Origin: Treponema sp. OMZ 798
GTDB taxonomy: Bacteria > Spirochaetota > Spirochaetia > Treponematales > Treponemataceae
Assembly: GCF_024181385.1 (NCBI RefSeq)
Contig: NZ_CP051305.1
Span: 248,001-312,000, forward strand
Length of the DNA: 64,000 nt
Direction: 5' to 3'
Positions 35,844-43,018 of the stretch are shown piece by piece (position 1 is the stretch's first letter; each line of letters starts with the position of its first letter). The notes under the pieces were generated by a model. The model was not told the origin of the DNA. It was given only the letters and a program-made list of their open reading frames with translations, and searched no databases. Position numbers and translations under genes: made by a program.

Positions 35844-37409
35844 TTAATGAACTACCCCATTTTTCAAATAATTAAAAACTTCTTCAGCCCTGTCTTTTGT
35901 AAATGCAGAGTGCGAAATTACCGTTCCCTTTTCCATCAAGAGTATTTCGTCTGCAACAAGGCTTAAAAATTCAAAGTCGTGACTGATAATTAAAATAAGT
36001 GTTTCGGGCGAGCGTATCGAGTTAATTAGTTTTGCAGTTTCTTTCATGTGAAAGTAGTCCATACCCGAAGTCGGTTCATCCATTATGATGATTCGCGAGT
36101 TTGAACTGACGGCAGCTCCAATTGAAACCCTTTGTTTTTGTCCGCCGGATAAACTTAAAGGGTGCTTATCTTTTAGTTCGGTTAAATTCATTGCTTTTAA
36201 AATTGTTTCAATACTTGGAGCTATGTTTCCCGTACTTTCGGTTTCGCTGATGTGTTCCCGTTTAATCTTTTTATTTTTTCCTAAAGCTATTTCATCTTCA
36301 ACGCTTTCGGTAAAAAGCTGATAGCCTACATCTTGCAATACCATGTACGAAAGGTTGAGCCTTTGTTTTGCATTAATCTTTTTTCCATTTAGCAAAACAG
36401 AATCTTTTTTTGCTTTAAGTAAACCTGTAAGACATTTAGCAAATGTACTTTTGCCTTGCCCGTTTTTTCCGGTAAGAGATATTACCTTGCCGAACTCCAT
36501 TTTTAAATTTTGCACATGGAGAAAATCCTCTTTTTCTTTTTTAAAACGGTAGCGTAAATTTTCTACAGTCATAAAATTTGAAGATGGCACTTGAGTATAA
36601 TGCGAATTTTCCGGACGGTTAAAAACACTTTTATCCATCGTTATAGGGCGAAGTAATAGTTCTTTTCTATTTTGTTCCGAAAGCAAAATAAATTCTTCTT
36701 GAGAAAATTCTCTTTCGATTTTACCTTCTTTTATTAAAAAAGCCCTATCTATAAGGTCTTTTAAAAAATACAGACGGTGTTCACTTATGATTAAAGTTTT
36801 TCCCGATTTTTTTAAAAGGTTAAGAACTTCAGTTATTTTTTCTATATAGAATAAATCCAAATTGGAGGTCGGCTCATCCAAAACAATGATATCGGTATCC
36901 GCAGCAAGGGCAGAGGCTATAGCGATCATCTGTTTTTCTCCGCCCGAAAGGTTAAAAATATTCCGGTCAAGAAGATGCTTGATATTTAAAAATTCCGAAA
37001 TAAATGTAAGCCTTTCATGCATACGTTCAAAAGGTGTGCCTGTGTTTTCAAGAAAGAAAAGAATTTCGGAAGTAGTATCCAAATTAAAAAACTGTGATTT
37101 CGGGTTTTGAAAAACGGTAGAAACTTTTTTTGAAATCTCGTAAATGGGTTTTCCCTGTACCAGTTCTCCTAAAAGTTCTATCGAACCTAAAAGTGTTCCT
37201 TCATAATAGTTTGGAATTAAACCGTTTATTGTACGCAGCACACTTGTTTTTCCGCAGCCTGAAATTCCTGTAAGCAGAATACATTCTCCCTTTTTGACCG
37301 AAATTGAAATATCATTTAGGGCAGATAAATTTTTCGTATTTGCTTGATCCGTATTTTCCGAAGAACGATAATTAAAACAAAGATTTTGAAGATTGACAGC
37401 CGTTTCCAT
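35844..37409 (-). CDS. ECF transporter double ATPase (fused EcfA/EcfA')
   Basis: A 521-residue protein with two ABC domains. The first has Walker A GISGCGKTS, signature 'LSGGEKQMIAIAS' and Walker B 'IIVLDEPTSNLD'. The second, from about 275, has GKNGQGKST, 'LSGGQKQRVSIGA' and 'IIIMDEPTSGMD'. It powers the ECF importer with EcfT. The stop of ecfT and the start of this gene share base 37409. Both catalytic glutamates are present. No membrane segments are seen, as expected. Confidence 0.92.
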   Translation of the reverse strand: METAVNLQNLCFNYRSSENTDQANTKNLSALNDISISVKKGECILLTGISGCGKTSVLRTINGLIPNYYEGTLLGSIELLGELVQGKPIYEISKKVSTVFQNPKSQFFNLDTTSEILFFLENTGTPFERMHERLTFISEFLNIKHLLDRNIFNLSGGEKQMIAIASALAADTDIIVLDEPTSNLDLFYIEKITEVLNLLKKSGKTLIISEHRLYFLKDLIDRAFLIKEGKIEREFSQEEFILLSEQNRKELLLRPITMDKSVFNRPENSHYTQVPSSNFMTVENLRYRFKKEKEDFLHVQNLKMEFGKVISLTGKNGQGKSTFAKCLTGLLKAKKDSVLLNGKKINAKQRLNLSYMVLQDVGYQLFTESVEDEIALGKNKKIKREHISETESTGNIAPSIETILKAMNLTELKDKHPLSLSGGQKQRVSIGAAVSSNSRIIIMDEPTSGMDYFHMKETAKLINSIRSPETLILIISHDFEFLSLVADEILLMEKGTVISHSAFTKDRAEEVFNYLKNGVVH

Positions 37410-38113
37410 TATGAATGAATCCTTGTTATAGCGGCAGCGATAAACACTGCAATGATATAAATAAAAATAACAACATCGGCGCCTGTAAAACGGGAAGTTT
37501 TATAGCGCACCTTTTTTAAAGGAGCATCTACTCCCTTTGTATGTCCTGCTGCAGCAAGTTCATCTCCTATTCTTGAAGCGGATGATAGAAGGGGAACCAT
37601 CACATATTCAAGCGTTAAAAGGGGCTTAGTAATTACGTTTACTGCATTAAGGCCGATACCGCGCATCTTCATTGCATTTTTAATATTTCCGTATTCTTCT
37701 TTTAATGTAGGAAAAAAACGGAACATAACTGCCGCAGTTATGACTATTGAATAAGGCAGTTTTAATTTTTCTAGGGCATTCATTAAAAGCCCTACAGGGG
37801 TTGATGCGATTAGATAATTTCCTGCAACAATAGGCATCATAAAACGGCGTACCATAAAACCGACCGGCAATACGACGGTTGTAACTCCCGATAAGTTTTT
37901 CGGTAAATAGGTGAGAGCTGCAAAAAATAAAAAAACTGCCATCAATTTTATTGCAGACTTAACTTGCCCGTTCATCAAGAATAAGAAGGCTAAAAGACCT
38001 GCGCTTAAAATCTCTACATATATAGGAACAAGAATTGTTATCGAGGCTCCCATAGCTAAAACTAAAAATATTTTTGTCCGCGGATCAAGAACCACGAGTG
38101 CGTCTTTTTTCAT
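37409..38113 (-). CDS. ECF transporter transmembrane subunit EcfT
   Basis: A 234-residue membrane protein. It starts 'MKKDALVVLDPRTKIFLVLAM' (the DPRtK motif of the EcfT/CbiQ family) and has the coupling segment 'KNAMKMRGIGLNAVN' and C-terminal 'AAAGHTKGVDAPLKK'. Four to five membrane segments are seen. It couples the S component to the ATPases. A longer frame exists to 38131, but ATG 38113 has GGGAG six bases before it. A row of hairpins (38148-38239) lies between it and the upstream S gene. Confidence 0.9.
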   Translation of the reverse strand: MKKDALVVLDPRTKIFLVLAMGASITILVPIYVEILSAGLLAFLFLMNGQVKSAIKLMAVFLFFAALTYLPKNLSGVTTVVLPVGFMVRRFMMPIVAGNYLIASTPVGLLMNALEKLKLPYSIVITAAVMFRFFPTLKEEYGNIKNAMKMRGIGLNAVNVITKPLLTLEYVMVPLLSSASRIGDELAAAGHTKGVDAPLKKVRYKTSRFTGADVVIFIYIIAVFIAAAITRIHS

Positions 38114-38147
38114 CAAAATCTCCCTTACCATAGTTCCGAATTAAATC

Positions 38148-38239
38148 CCGCCATGGATGGCGGTGTTTTAAGCAGTAACGAGTTTTGCATAATGCAAAAC
38201 TCGTTGTAAAAGAATTGACACGGATGTCAATTCTTTTAC
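38148..38239. promoter_or_regulatory. Three tandem hairpins between the S-component gene and ecfT
   Basis: Three perfect or near-perfect inverted repeats: CCGCCAT/ATGGCGG (38148-38163), AACGAGTTTTGCAT/ATGCAAAACTCGTT (38177-38205) and GTAAAAGAATTGACA/TGTCAATTCTTTTAC (38206-38239, overlapping the S-gene stop). They form a leader ahead of the ecfT ribosome-binding site. They lack the linker of the four-hairpin family, so they are kept separate. A role in differential expression of S versus T/A subunits is possible. Confidence 0.75.
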
Positions 38240-38817
38240 AGAAGCCCTGCCTTTTCAAAGTGTTTCTTTAAAACCTTTTTACCCAAAAGTCCTCCGAGTA
38301 TTCCGCCTAAAAATGCGGTAACATAGAGCATGGGCATAATCCACCAAGGAAGACTTGTTAATTCTCTTGCATAGTCTGTTCCCATCATTTTTTCGGTGAG
38401 GGCAAAGTATTGATCTTTTAAAAGGAAGATTTGCCAAAACGCACCGCAGAGCCACAGCGACATTATAGAATATCCTACGATGCTTCCCTTTGCTGTGTTA
38501 TAGCCGAGTACCTTTCGTACGATTTCTGCAAGGACTGCAACGATTAAACTGTGGATTGCAACTACAGGTGTGTGTCCCATAAGAGTCATAAGACAGCCGG
38601 GAATTGCTGCAAAGATAAAAAGTCCTAAAGGTTTTTGTACCTTTGCGAGCAAGAACATTACTGCAATTCCTAAAATTAAGCTTACTGTAAAGGGGAAGGC
38701 CAAATAGGTTATAACCAAAAAACCTAAGGGCATACCAATCACAAAAAGTCCGACAAAATAAATAACGGAAAAAATACCGATATTTATAAGTTCCTTTAAA
38801 GCTAACCTGTTGTTCAT
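38236..38817 (-). CDS. MptD/Trep_Strep-family ECF transporter S component (paralogue)
   Basis: A 193-residue membrane protein, colinear and highly similar to the 33466 gene: 'IGIFSVIYFVGLFVIGMPLGFL', 'IPGCLMTLMGHTPVVAIHSL' and the same C-terminus 'KKVLKKHFEKAGLL'. The two differ mainly in the membrane faces, which could alter ligand choice. The start is ATG 38817, with AGGAGG before it; two TTG codons just upstream are less likely. It is the first transport gene after the TetR regulator. Confidence 0.87.
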   Translation of the reverse strand: MNNRLALKELINIGIFSVIYFVGLFVIGMPLGFLVITYLAFPFTVSLILGIAVMFLLAKVQKPLGLFIFAAIPGCLMTLMGHTPVVAIHSLIVAVLAEIVRKVLGYNTAKGSIVGYSIMSLWLCGAFWQIFLLKDQYFALTEKMMGTDYARELTSLPWWIMPMLYVTAFLGGILGGLLGKKVLKKHFEKAGLL

Positions 38818-38823
38818 CAACAA

Positions 38824-38987
38824 CCTCCTAAAAAATTAAATGAGCAATTCTTCAGAATTGCAAATATAATTTTTAAGCACTTTCGTAATGCAATGAGAAA
38901 GTGCATATAATAATATGACGTTTTGCGCTTTTGCGCAAAACACAAGTTGAAGCTGAAGACGCTATTTGTGTCTGAAGCTTCAACGCC
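38824..38987 (-). repeat. Four-hairpin repeat element, copy 5, flanked by 14-bp direct repeats
   Basis: H1 has outer AAAAATTA/TAATTTTT and inner GCAATTC/GAATTGC, H2 GCACTTTC/GAAAGTGC, the linker ATATAATAATATGACG, H3 GTTTTGCGC/GCGCAAAAC and H4 GTTGAAGC/GCTTCAAC with inner AGAC/GTCT behind a TGA/GAA loop. CCTCCTAAAAAATT occurs at 38824-38837 and 38988-39001. Without the element, the TetR stop would lie about 25 bp from the S-component start. Confidence 0.88.
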
Positions 38988-39006
38988 CCTCCTAAAAAAT
39001 TGTAAA

Positions 39007-39651
39007 TTATGAATTCACTTTTTCCATCCAATAATATTTCCATCCGGCACAGTGATAGGTATTAAAATCCAGTACATACTCTATAGCTTCTTTTTTTGTT
39101 AAGTCATGATAGAATATTTCTTTTAAATTATCGAAATGCGAAGAAGCCATGACATGAATAAAAAATTTTATTCTTTTGTTAATTTTTACTCCGTCATATT
39201 CTAACCATCGTATGGTTTCTTTTTCCATCATTGCTGCAGCTTCATCAAAAATGAATTCATAAGAGCTTCCTCTTGCACAGCAAATAAGAAGCTTCATCTC
39301 ATCCCGATGTTCGAAGAAAAAATCGATCATGTATAAAAAACGCTTGCGTGAATTTTCAACAATCACGGAAAGGTCGCTTGTCTTCATATTATATCCGCTT
39401 TCTGAAGGAGAGGTATCTTTTTTTAATGCTTTTATCATCTCATCAAAAACTTCTCCAACAAGGGCTTTGAAAATAGCGTCTTTGTTTTTGAATAGGTTAT
39501 AAATTGCTCCTGTTGTAAGACCTGCTTTATCGGCAATAGAGCGAACTCCGGTTCCCATAAAACCCTTTCCAAGAAATTCTTGCTTTGCAGCGTTTAAAAT
39601 TTTTGCCGCCGTATTGAGATCTTCCTTATCTGCTAAAATTTTTTCTTTCAT
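39007..39651 (-). CDS. TetR-family transcriptional regulator
   Basis: A 214-residue regulator with an N-terminal helix-turn-helix 'TGVRSIADKAGLTTGAIYNLF' followed by 'NKDAIFKALVGEVF'. The C-terminal ligand domain is not assignable but contains the 'LICCARGSSYEFIFDEAA' region seen in TetR neighbours of ABC exporters. It is the first gene of the ECF/ABC cluster and transcribes into it, so it probably controls it. In the 39652-39939 gap an inverted repeat (TTTTTTAATAACAC/GTTATTAAAAAAG) just upstream of its start could be the operator. Confidence 0.88.
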   Translation of the reverse strand: MKEKILADKEDLNTAAKILNAAKQEFLGKGFMGTGVRSIADKAGLTTGAIYNLFKNKDAIFKALVGEVFDEMIKALKKDTSPSESGYNMKTSDLSVIVENSRKRFLYMIDFFFEHRDEMKLLICCARGSSYEFIFDEAAAMMEKETIRWLEYDGVKINKRIKFFIHVMASSHFDNLKEIFYHDLTKKEAIEYVLDFNTYHCAGWKYYWMEKVNS

Positions 39652-39939
39652 ACATCCGTATAATGATAACAGCGATATTTTTTAATAACACTGTTATTAA
39701 AAAAGTAAAAATAAAAACAGTCATCGCAATGAAGAAGTCTGCGATACTGTAATCAACAGCTAACATTATACAAAAAATAAAAAATTAGTCAACTATTGAT
39801 AACTTTTTTTAGATACATTTTTATAAAAATACTTATAAAATAAGTCCTCCTTGTTTAATTCTTTTATTTTGTGTAAAATTGACTAATTATAAATATTTAT
39901 TACCATATTATATATTCTATGGAAGATAAGGAGAAATTT

Positions 39940-40371
39940 ATGAGTCTTACAAAAGATATAGAAAGTTTGATTCCTCACCGAAAGCCTTTTTTGTTTGTTG
40001 ATGAGATTATATCTGCCGATGAAAAAGGCAGTGTGAGCGAGCATGTTTTTACACAAGAAGAATTCTTTTTTAAGGGACACTTTCCCGAATATCCAGTAGT
40101 GCCCGGGGTTATCCTTGTCGAAACAATGGCTCAGGCCGGAGGAGCCGCTTTAAGCTTTCAAAAGATTTTTGAAGAAGGCTCTTTATTCTTTTTGGCCACC
40201 GTGGATAAGGTTAAATTCCGCTCTCAGGTTAAGCCGGGGGACAAGGTGAGAATGGAAGTTACAAACTTGCGTGTATCGCCCCGAATGATTAAGCAGGCGG
40301 GCAAGGCATTTATAGGCAATACCCTTGCCGCCGAAGCCGAATGGATGTGCCTTGTCGGCAAGGAGGCTTAA
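39940..40371 (+). CDS. fabZ: 3-hydroxyacyl-[acyl-carrier-protein] dehydratase FabZ
   Basis: A 143-residue hotdog-fold enzyme with 'LIPHRKPFLFVDEI', the catalytic histidine in 'FFFKGHFPEYPVVPG' and the glutamate in 'VILVETMAQAGG'. It dehydrates 3-hydroxyacyl-ACP in fatty-acid elongation. Length is normal. The ATG at 39940 has AAGGAG upstream, and a longer frame to 39919 lacks a site. It stands alone between divergent TetR and convergent CAP genes. Confidence 0.94.
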   Translation: MSLTKDIESLIPHRKPFLFVDEIISADEKGSVSEHVFTQEEFFFKGHFPEYPVVPGVILVETMAQAGGAALSFQKIFEEGSLFFLATVDKVKFRSQVKPGDKVRMEVTNLRVSPRMIKQAGKAFIGNTLAAEAEWMCLVGKEA

Positions 40372-40374
40372 AGC

Positions 40375-41052
40375 CTATTTTGAAATATAGTCCCCTGCGA
40401 AGTCCATAACGCTTACGGCACCGTAGGGGGCCTTACCAGTATCATTATAACCGATACCTACCTTTTTAAATTCTTTTTTGAGGATATTTATGCGGTGGCC
40501 GCGGTCCGGAACTCCGTCATCGATTAAAAGCTGTGCTACAATTTCTCTTCCTGTTTTAGGGCCGTATGCACAGTTTTCTCCGGCAGTTATAAGCCGCTTA
40601 CCGTAACGGTTCATTCGGTCAAAGGGAGAAGACCCGTCGCTTCCGTAGTGACCTGCCTGTCCTGTTTTGGCTTGATCATCGGCAAGCCACTGGGCTGCAA
40701 GACTGAGACCCTTTTCAAGCTCTAAAGTTCCCATAGGCTTTGTCTTCATTAGAACATCTATACATTCCCGTACAGCCGGAGCTCCTTCATTTGTTAATAT
40801 GGGGATTTCGCCCGGAACCTTATAAAGCTTTCCTTCAAAAAGTTTCAGTCTGGGTTTAATTTCTTCTTCGGCATATTTTTTAGGATTGCTTCTTACTCTG
40901 TTAAGTTCAATTAGAACATCTCTTACGATAGGATTTTGTATTATATTATTGTTTAAAGAAATATTTTTGGCTGCATGGGAAGAAATACTTTCACATGAAC
41001 TTAAAAAAATAAAAGTAGTAAACAGCCAAAGTGCAAATAATTTGTTTTTCAT
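40375..41052 (-). CDS. CAP/SCP-domain lipoprotein
   Basis: A 225-residue protein with a lipoprotein signal ('FIFLSSC', cysteine at about 20) and a CAP domain from about 45: 'LIELNRVRSNPKKYAEE', 'LSLAAQWLADDQAKT', 'GHYGSDGSSPFDRMNRYG', 'AGENCAYG' and 'HRINILKKEFKKVGIGY'. The four CAP sequence boxes are present, including the metal-binding histidines and glutamate. It should be an exported lipid-anchored protein; CAP proteins have varied binding roles. Function here is unknown. Confidence 0.92.
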   Translation of the reverse strand: MKNKLFALWLFTTFIFLSSCESISSHAAKNISLNNNIIQNPIVRDVLIELNRVRSNPKKYAEEEIKPRLKLFEGKLYKVPGEIPILTNEGAPAVRECIDVLMKTKPMGTLELEKGLSLAAQWLADDQAKTGQAGHYGSDGSSPFDRMNRYGKRLITAGENCAYGPKTGREIVAQLLIDDGVPDRGHRINILKKEFKKVGIGYNDTGKAPYGAVSVMDFAGDYISK

Positions 41053-41163
41053 ATAATTGCTCCCTTAATTAAAAATAATTTCCTTAAGAGTATTGTAACA
41101 TAAGTTTTGCCTTCATATCAATATGACTTGATAATTTTCATCTTATCAATTATAATTTTTATT

Positions 41164-42792
41164 ATGGAATACACAAAATCGATTGCGGAATGTATCAAGG
41201 CTGTTGAAGTTGTAAATAGCTTTGGAAACGATAAGTCTCTTATAAATTCTACCGAATATGATTCACGCAAAGTCCGTCCTTGCGGCATTGATGATAAAAC
41301 GCATCTTAAAAAAGGCACCGCCTTTTTTGCTCTTCCGGGCATTCATACCGACGGAAAAAAATTTATAAATTCTGCAATCGAAAACGGAGCCCTTTGTGTT
41401 TTTTATGAAGGAGATTTAGAAGTCTCTGATGCCGCAGATAAAACGGGTGCTTCAGCCATAGAGAAGGCCAAGGATGTTTGCTTTGTTCAGGTGAAGGATG
41501 TACGCAAGGCCATGTCCAAGGTTTCTGCCTTTCTTTATGATAAGCCTTCAAGTGCCCTAGGCGTAATCGGTATTACCGGAACCGAGGGGAAGAGCAGCAC
41601 GGTTTCTTTTATTTTTCAGCTTTTAAACCTCTGCGGAAAAAAGACAGGCTTTTTCTCTACGGTCGAATACTCCATAGACGGAAAGGTAATTCCTAACCCT
41701 GAGCACCAGACTACTCCGGAATCAACCATTGTCCAGCTTCGCCTTGCACAAATGAGGGATTCAGGCTGCGGTTATGCTGTGGTAGAGTCTTCCTCACACG
41801 GCCTTTCACCTAGGACGGCTCGCCTTGAAGATGTGATCTTTGACGCAGGTGTTTTTATGAACGTAACTCAGGAGCACTTGGAATTCCACGGAACTATCGA
41901 GCAGTACCGCTATGACAAGGCCAATCTTTTTAGGGCCTTGGATAAAAATGAGGGTAAGGGTATGCCGATATTCGGGGTAGTAAACTATGAAGACCCTTCA
42001 GCTCCTTATTTTATGGAAGCAACCAAGAAGAATGTCTATCCTTTCAGTACTGAGCCTAAAGACCTAAAAAAGATTGAAGAATATGAAGGCCTTTTTGCAA
42101 AGGATATTGAAGAGTCGTCAAACGGAATTAAATTTACACTTTGCGATTTTTCTTCTAAAAAAGAATACGGGTGCGAATTAAAACTTGCCGGAATCTTTAA
42201 CGTAAAAAATATTTTGGCCTCTATTTTGGCTGTTCAAAAAATTACCGGCCTCGATATCGAAACCATAATCGAAAAGCTCCCCCTTGTAAAACCCGTAAAG
42301 GGCAGGATGATGCTCATAGATGAGGGGCAGGATTTTGAGGTTCTTATAGACTATGCACACACTCCTTCTTCCTTTATGACGATTTTTCCTTCGATAAAGA
42401 GACGTATAGAAAAATCCGGCGGAAAGGTAATAAGCCTTTTCGGTTCCGGCGGAGAGCGTGACGTAAAGAAAAGACCGGAGCAGGGCAGGATAGCGGCTCT
42501 TTATTCCGACATCGTAATCCTTGCAGATGAAGACCCTCGCGGAGAAGACTCCGTTGAGCTTTTGGAAATGATAGCAGCAGGCTGTCCCGAAAAAAGGCGA
42601 GGCGAAGAACTCTTTATCATCCCCGATCGCCCCTCAGCCATCAAAAAAGCCTTCAGTCTTGCCGGCAAAAACGACGCAGTCCTCCTTCTGGGAAAGGGAC
42701 ATGAAAACTCCATCATCTTTAAGGATAGAACCATGCCCTACGATGAAGAAACAACGGCAAGGAAATTGTTAAAAGAAATGCTTGGAAAATAA
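41164..42792 (+). CDS. murE: UDP-N-acetylmuramoyl-tripeptide synthetase MurE
   Basis: A 542-residue Mur ligase. It has the nucleotide loop 'GITGTEGKSSTVSF', 'HQTTPESTIVQ', 'VESSSHGLSPRTARLED', 'VKGRMMLIDEGQDFEVLIDYAHTP' and the C-terminal 'ILADEDPRGED'. MurE adds the third amino acid to the peptidoglycan stem. The usual diaminopimelate motif D-N-P-R reads E-D-P-R, which fits a different diamino acid; treponemes are known to use ornithine. The start is ATG 41164; the upstream frame to 41107 would add a hydrophobic stretch unlike the family. No strong ribosome-binding site is seen. Confidence 0.92.
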   Translation: MEYTKSIAECIKAVEVVNSFGNDKSLINSTEYDSRKVRPCGIDDKTHLKKGTAFFALPGIHTDGKKFINSAIENGALCVFYEGDLEVSDAADKTGASAIEKAKDVCFVQVKDVRKAMSKVSAFLYDKPSSALGVIGITGTEGKSSTVSFIFQLLNLCGKKTGFFSTVEYSIDGKVIPNPEHQTTPESTIVQLRLAQMRDSGCGYAVVESSSHGLSPRTARLEDVIFDAGVFMNVTQEHLEFHGTIEQYRYDKANLFRALDKNEGKGMPIFGVVNYEDPSAPYFMEATKKNVYPFSTEPKDLKKIEEYEGLFAKDIEESSNGIKFTLCDFSSKKEYGCELKLAGIFNVKNILASILAVQKITGLDIETIIEKLPLVKPVKGRMMLIDEGQDFEVLIDYAHTPSSFMTIFPSIKRRIEKSGGKVISLFGSGGERDVKKRPEQGRIAALYSDIVILADEDPRGEDSVELLEMIAAGCPEKRRGEELFIIPDRPSAIKKAFSLAGKNDAVLLLGKGHENSIIFKDRTMPYDEETTARKLLKEMLGK

Positions 42793-42936
42793 GAGCCTAA
42801 ATTTATTTGAAAGATACATATAAGCCTCATTTAAAGTTTTTCGATCGTTATATATGAAAATTATCATAATTATAAAATTTTAGACTTGACATTTACCAAA
42901 AATTAAGCCAAAATATAAAACAAGGGTTTAAAATCC

Positions 42937-42953
42937 GGTTTTTATAGGTGCCC
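42937..42953 (-). repeat. Solitary insertion-sequence end
   Basis: GGTTTTTATAGGTGCCC matches the right terminal repeat of the element at 925-2133 at 16 of 17 positions. No matching left end or transposase is nearby. It lies 65 bp upstream of the operon starting at 43019 and may be a remnant of an excised or decayed copy. Confidence 0.6.
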
Positions 42954-43018
42954 ATAAGCTATATAATGTGGGACATTTGAAATGGAATAGTTATGTAAAT
43001 TTTATGGAGAGAATATAG

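Noticed and set aside
42793..43018. A SAM riboswitch or other known riboswitch before the thioribose operon
   Set aside because: I found no multi-helix junction or conserved SAM core. A TTGACA at 42886 is followed by CAAAAT at 17 bp, too weak to call a promoter.
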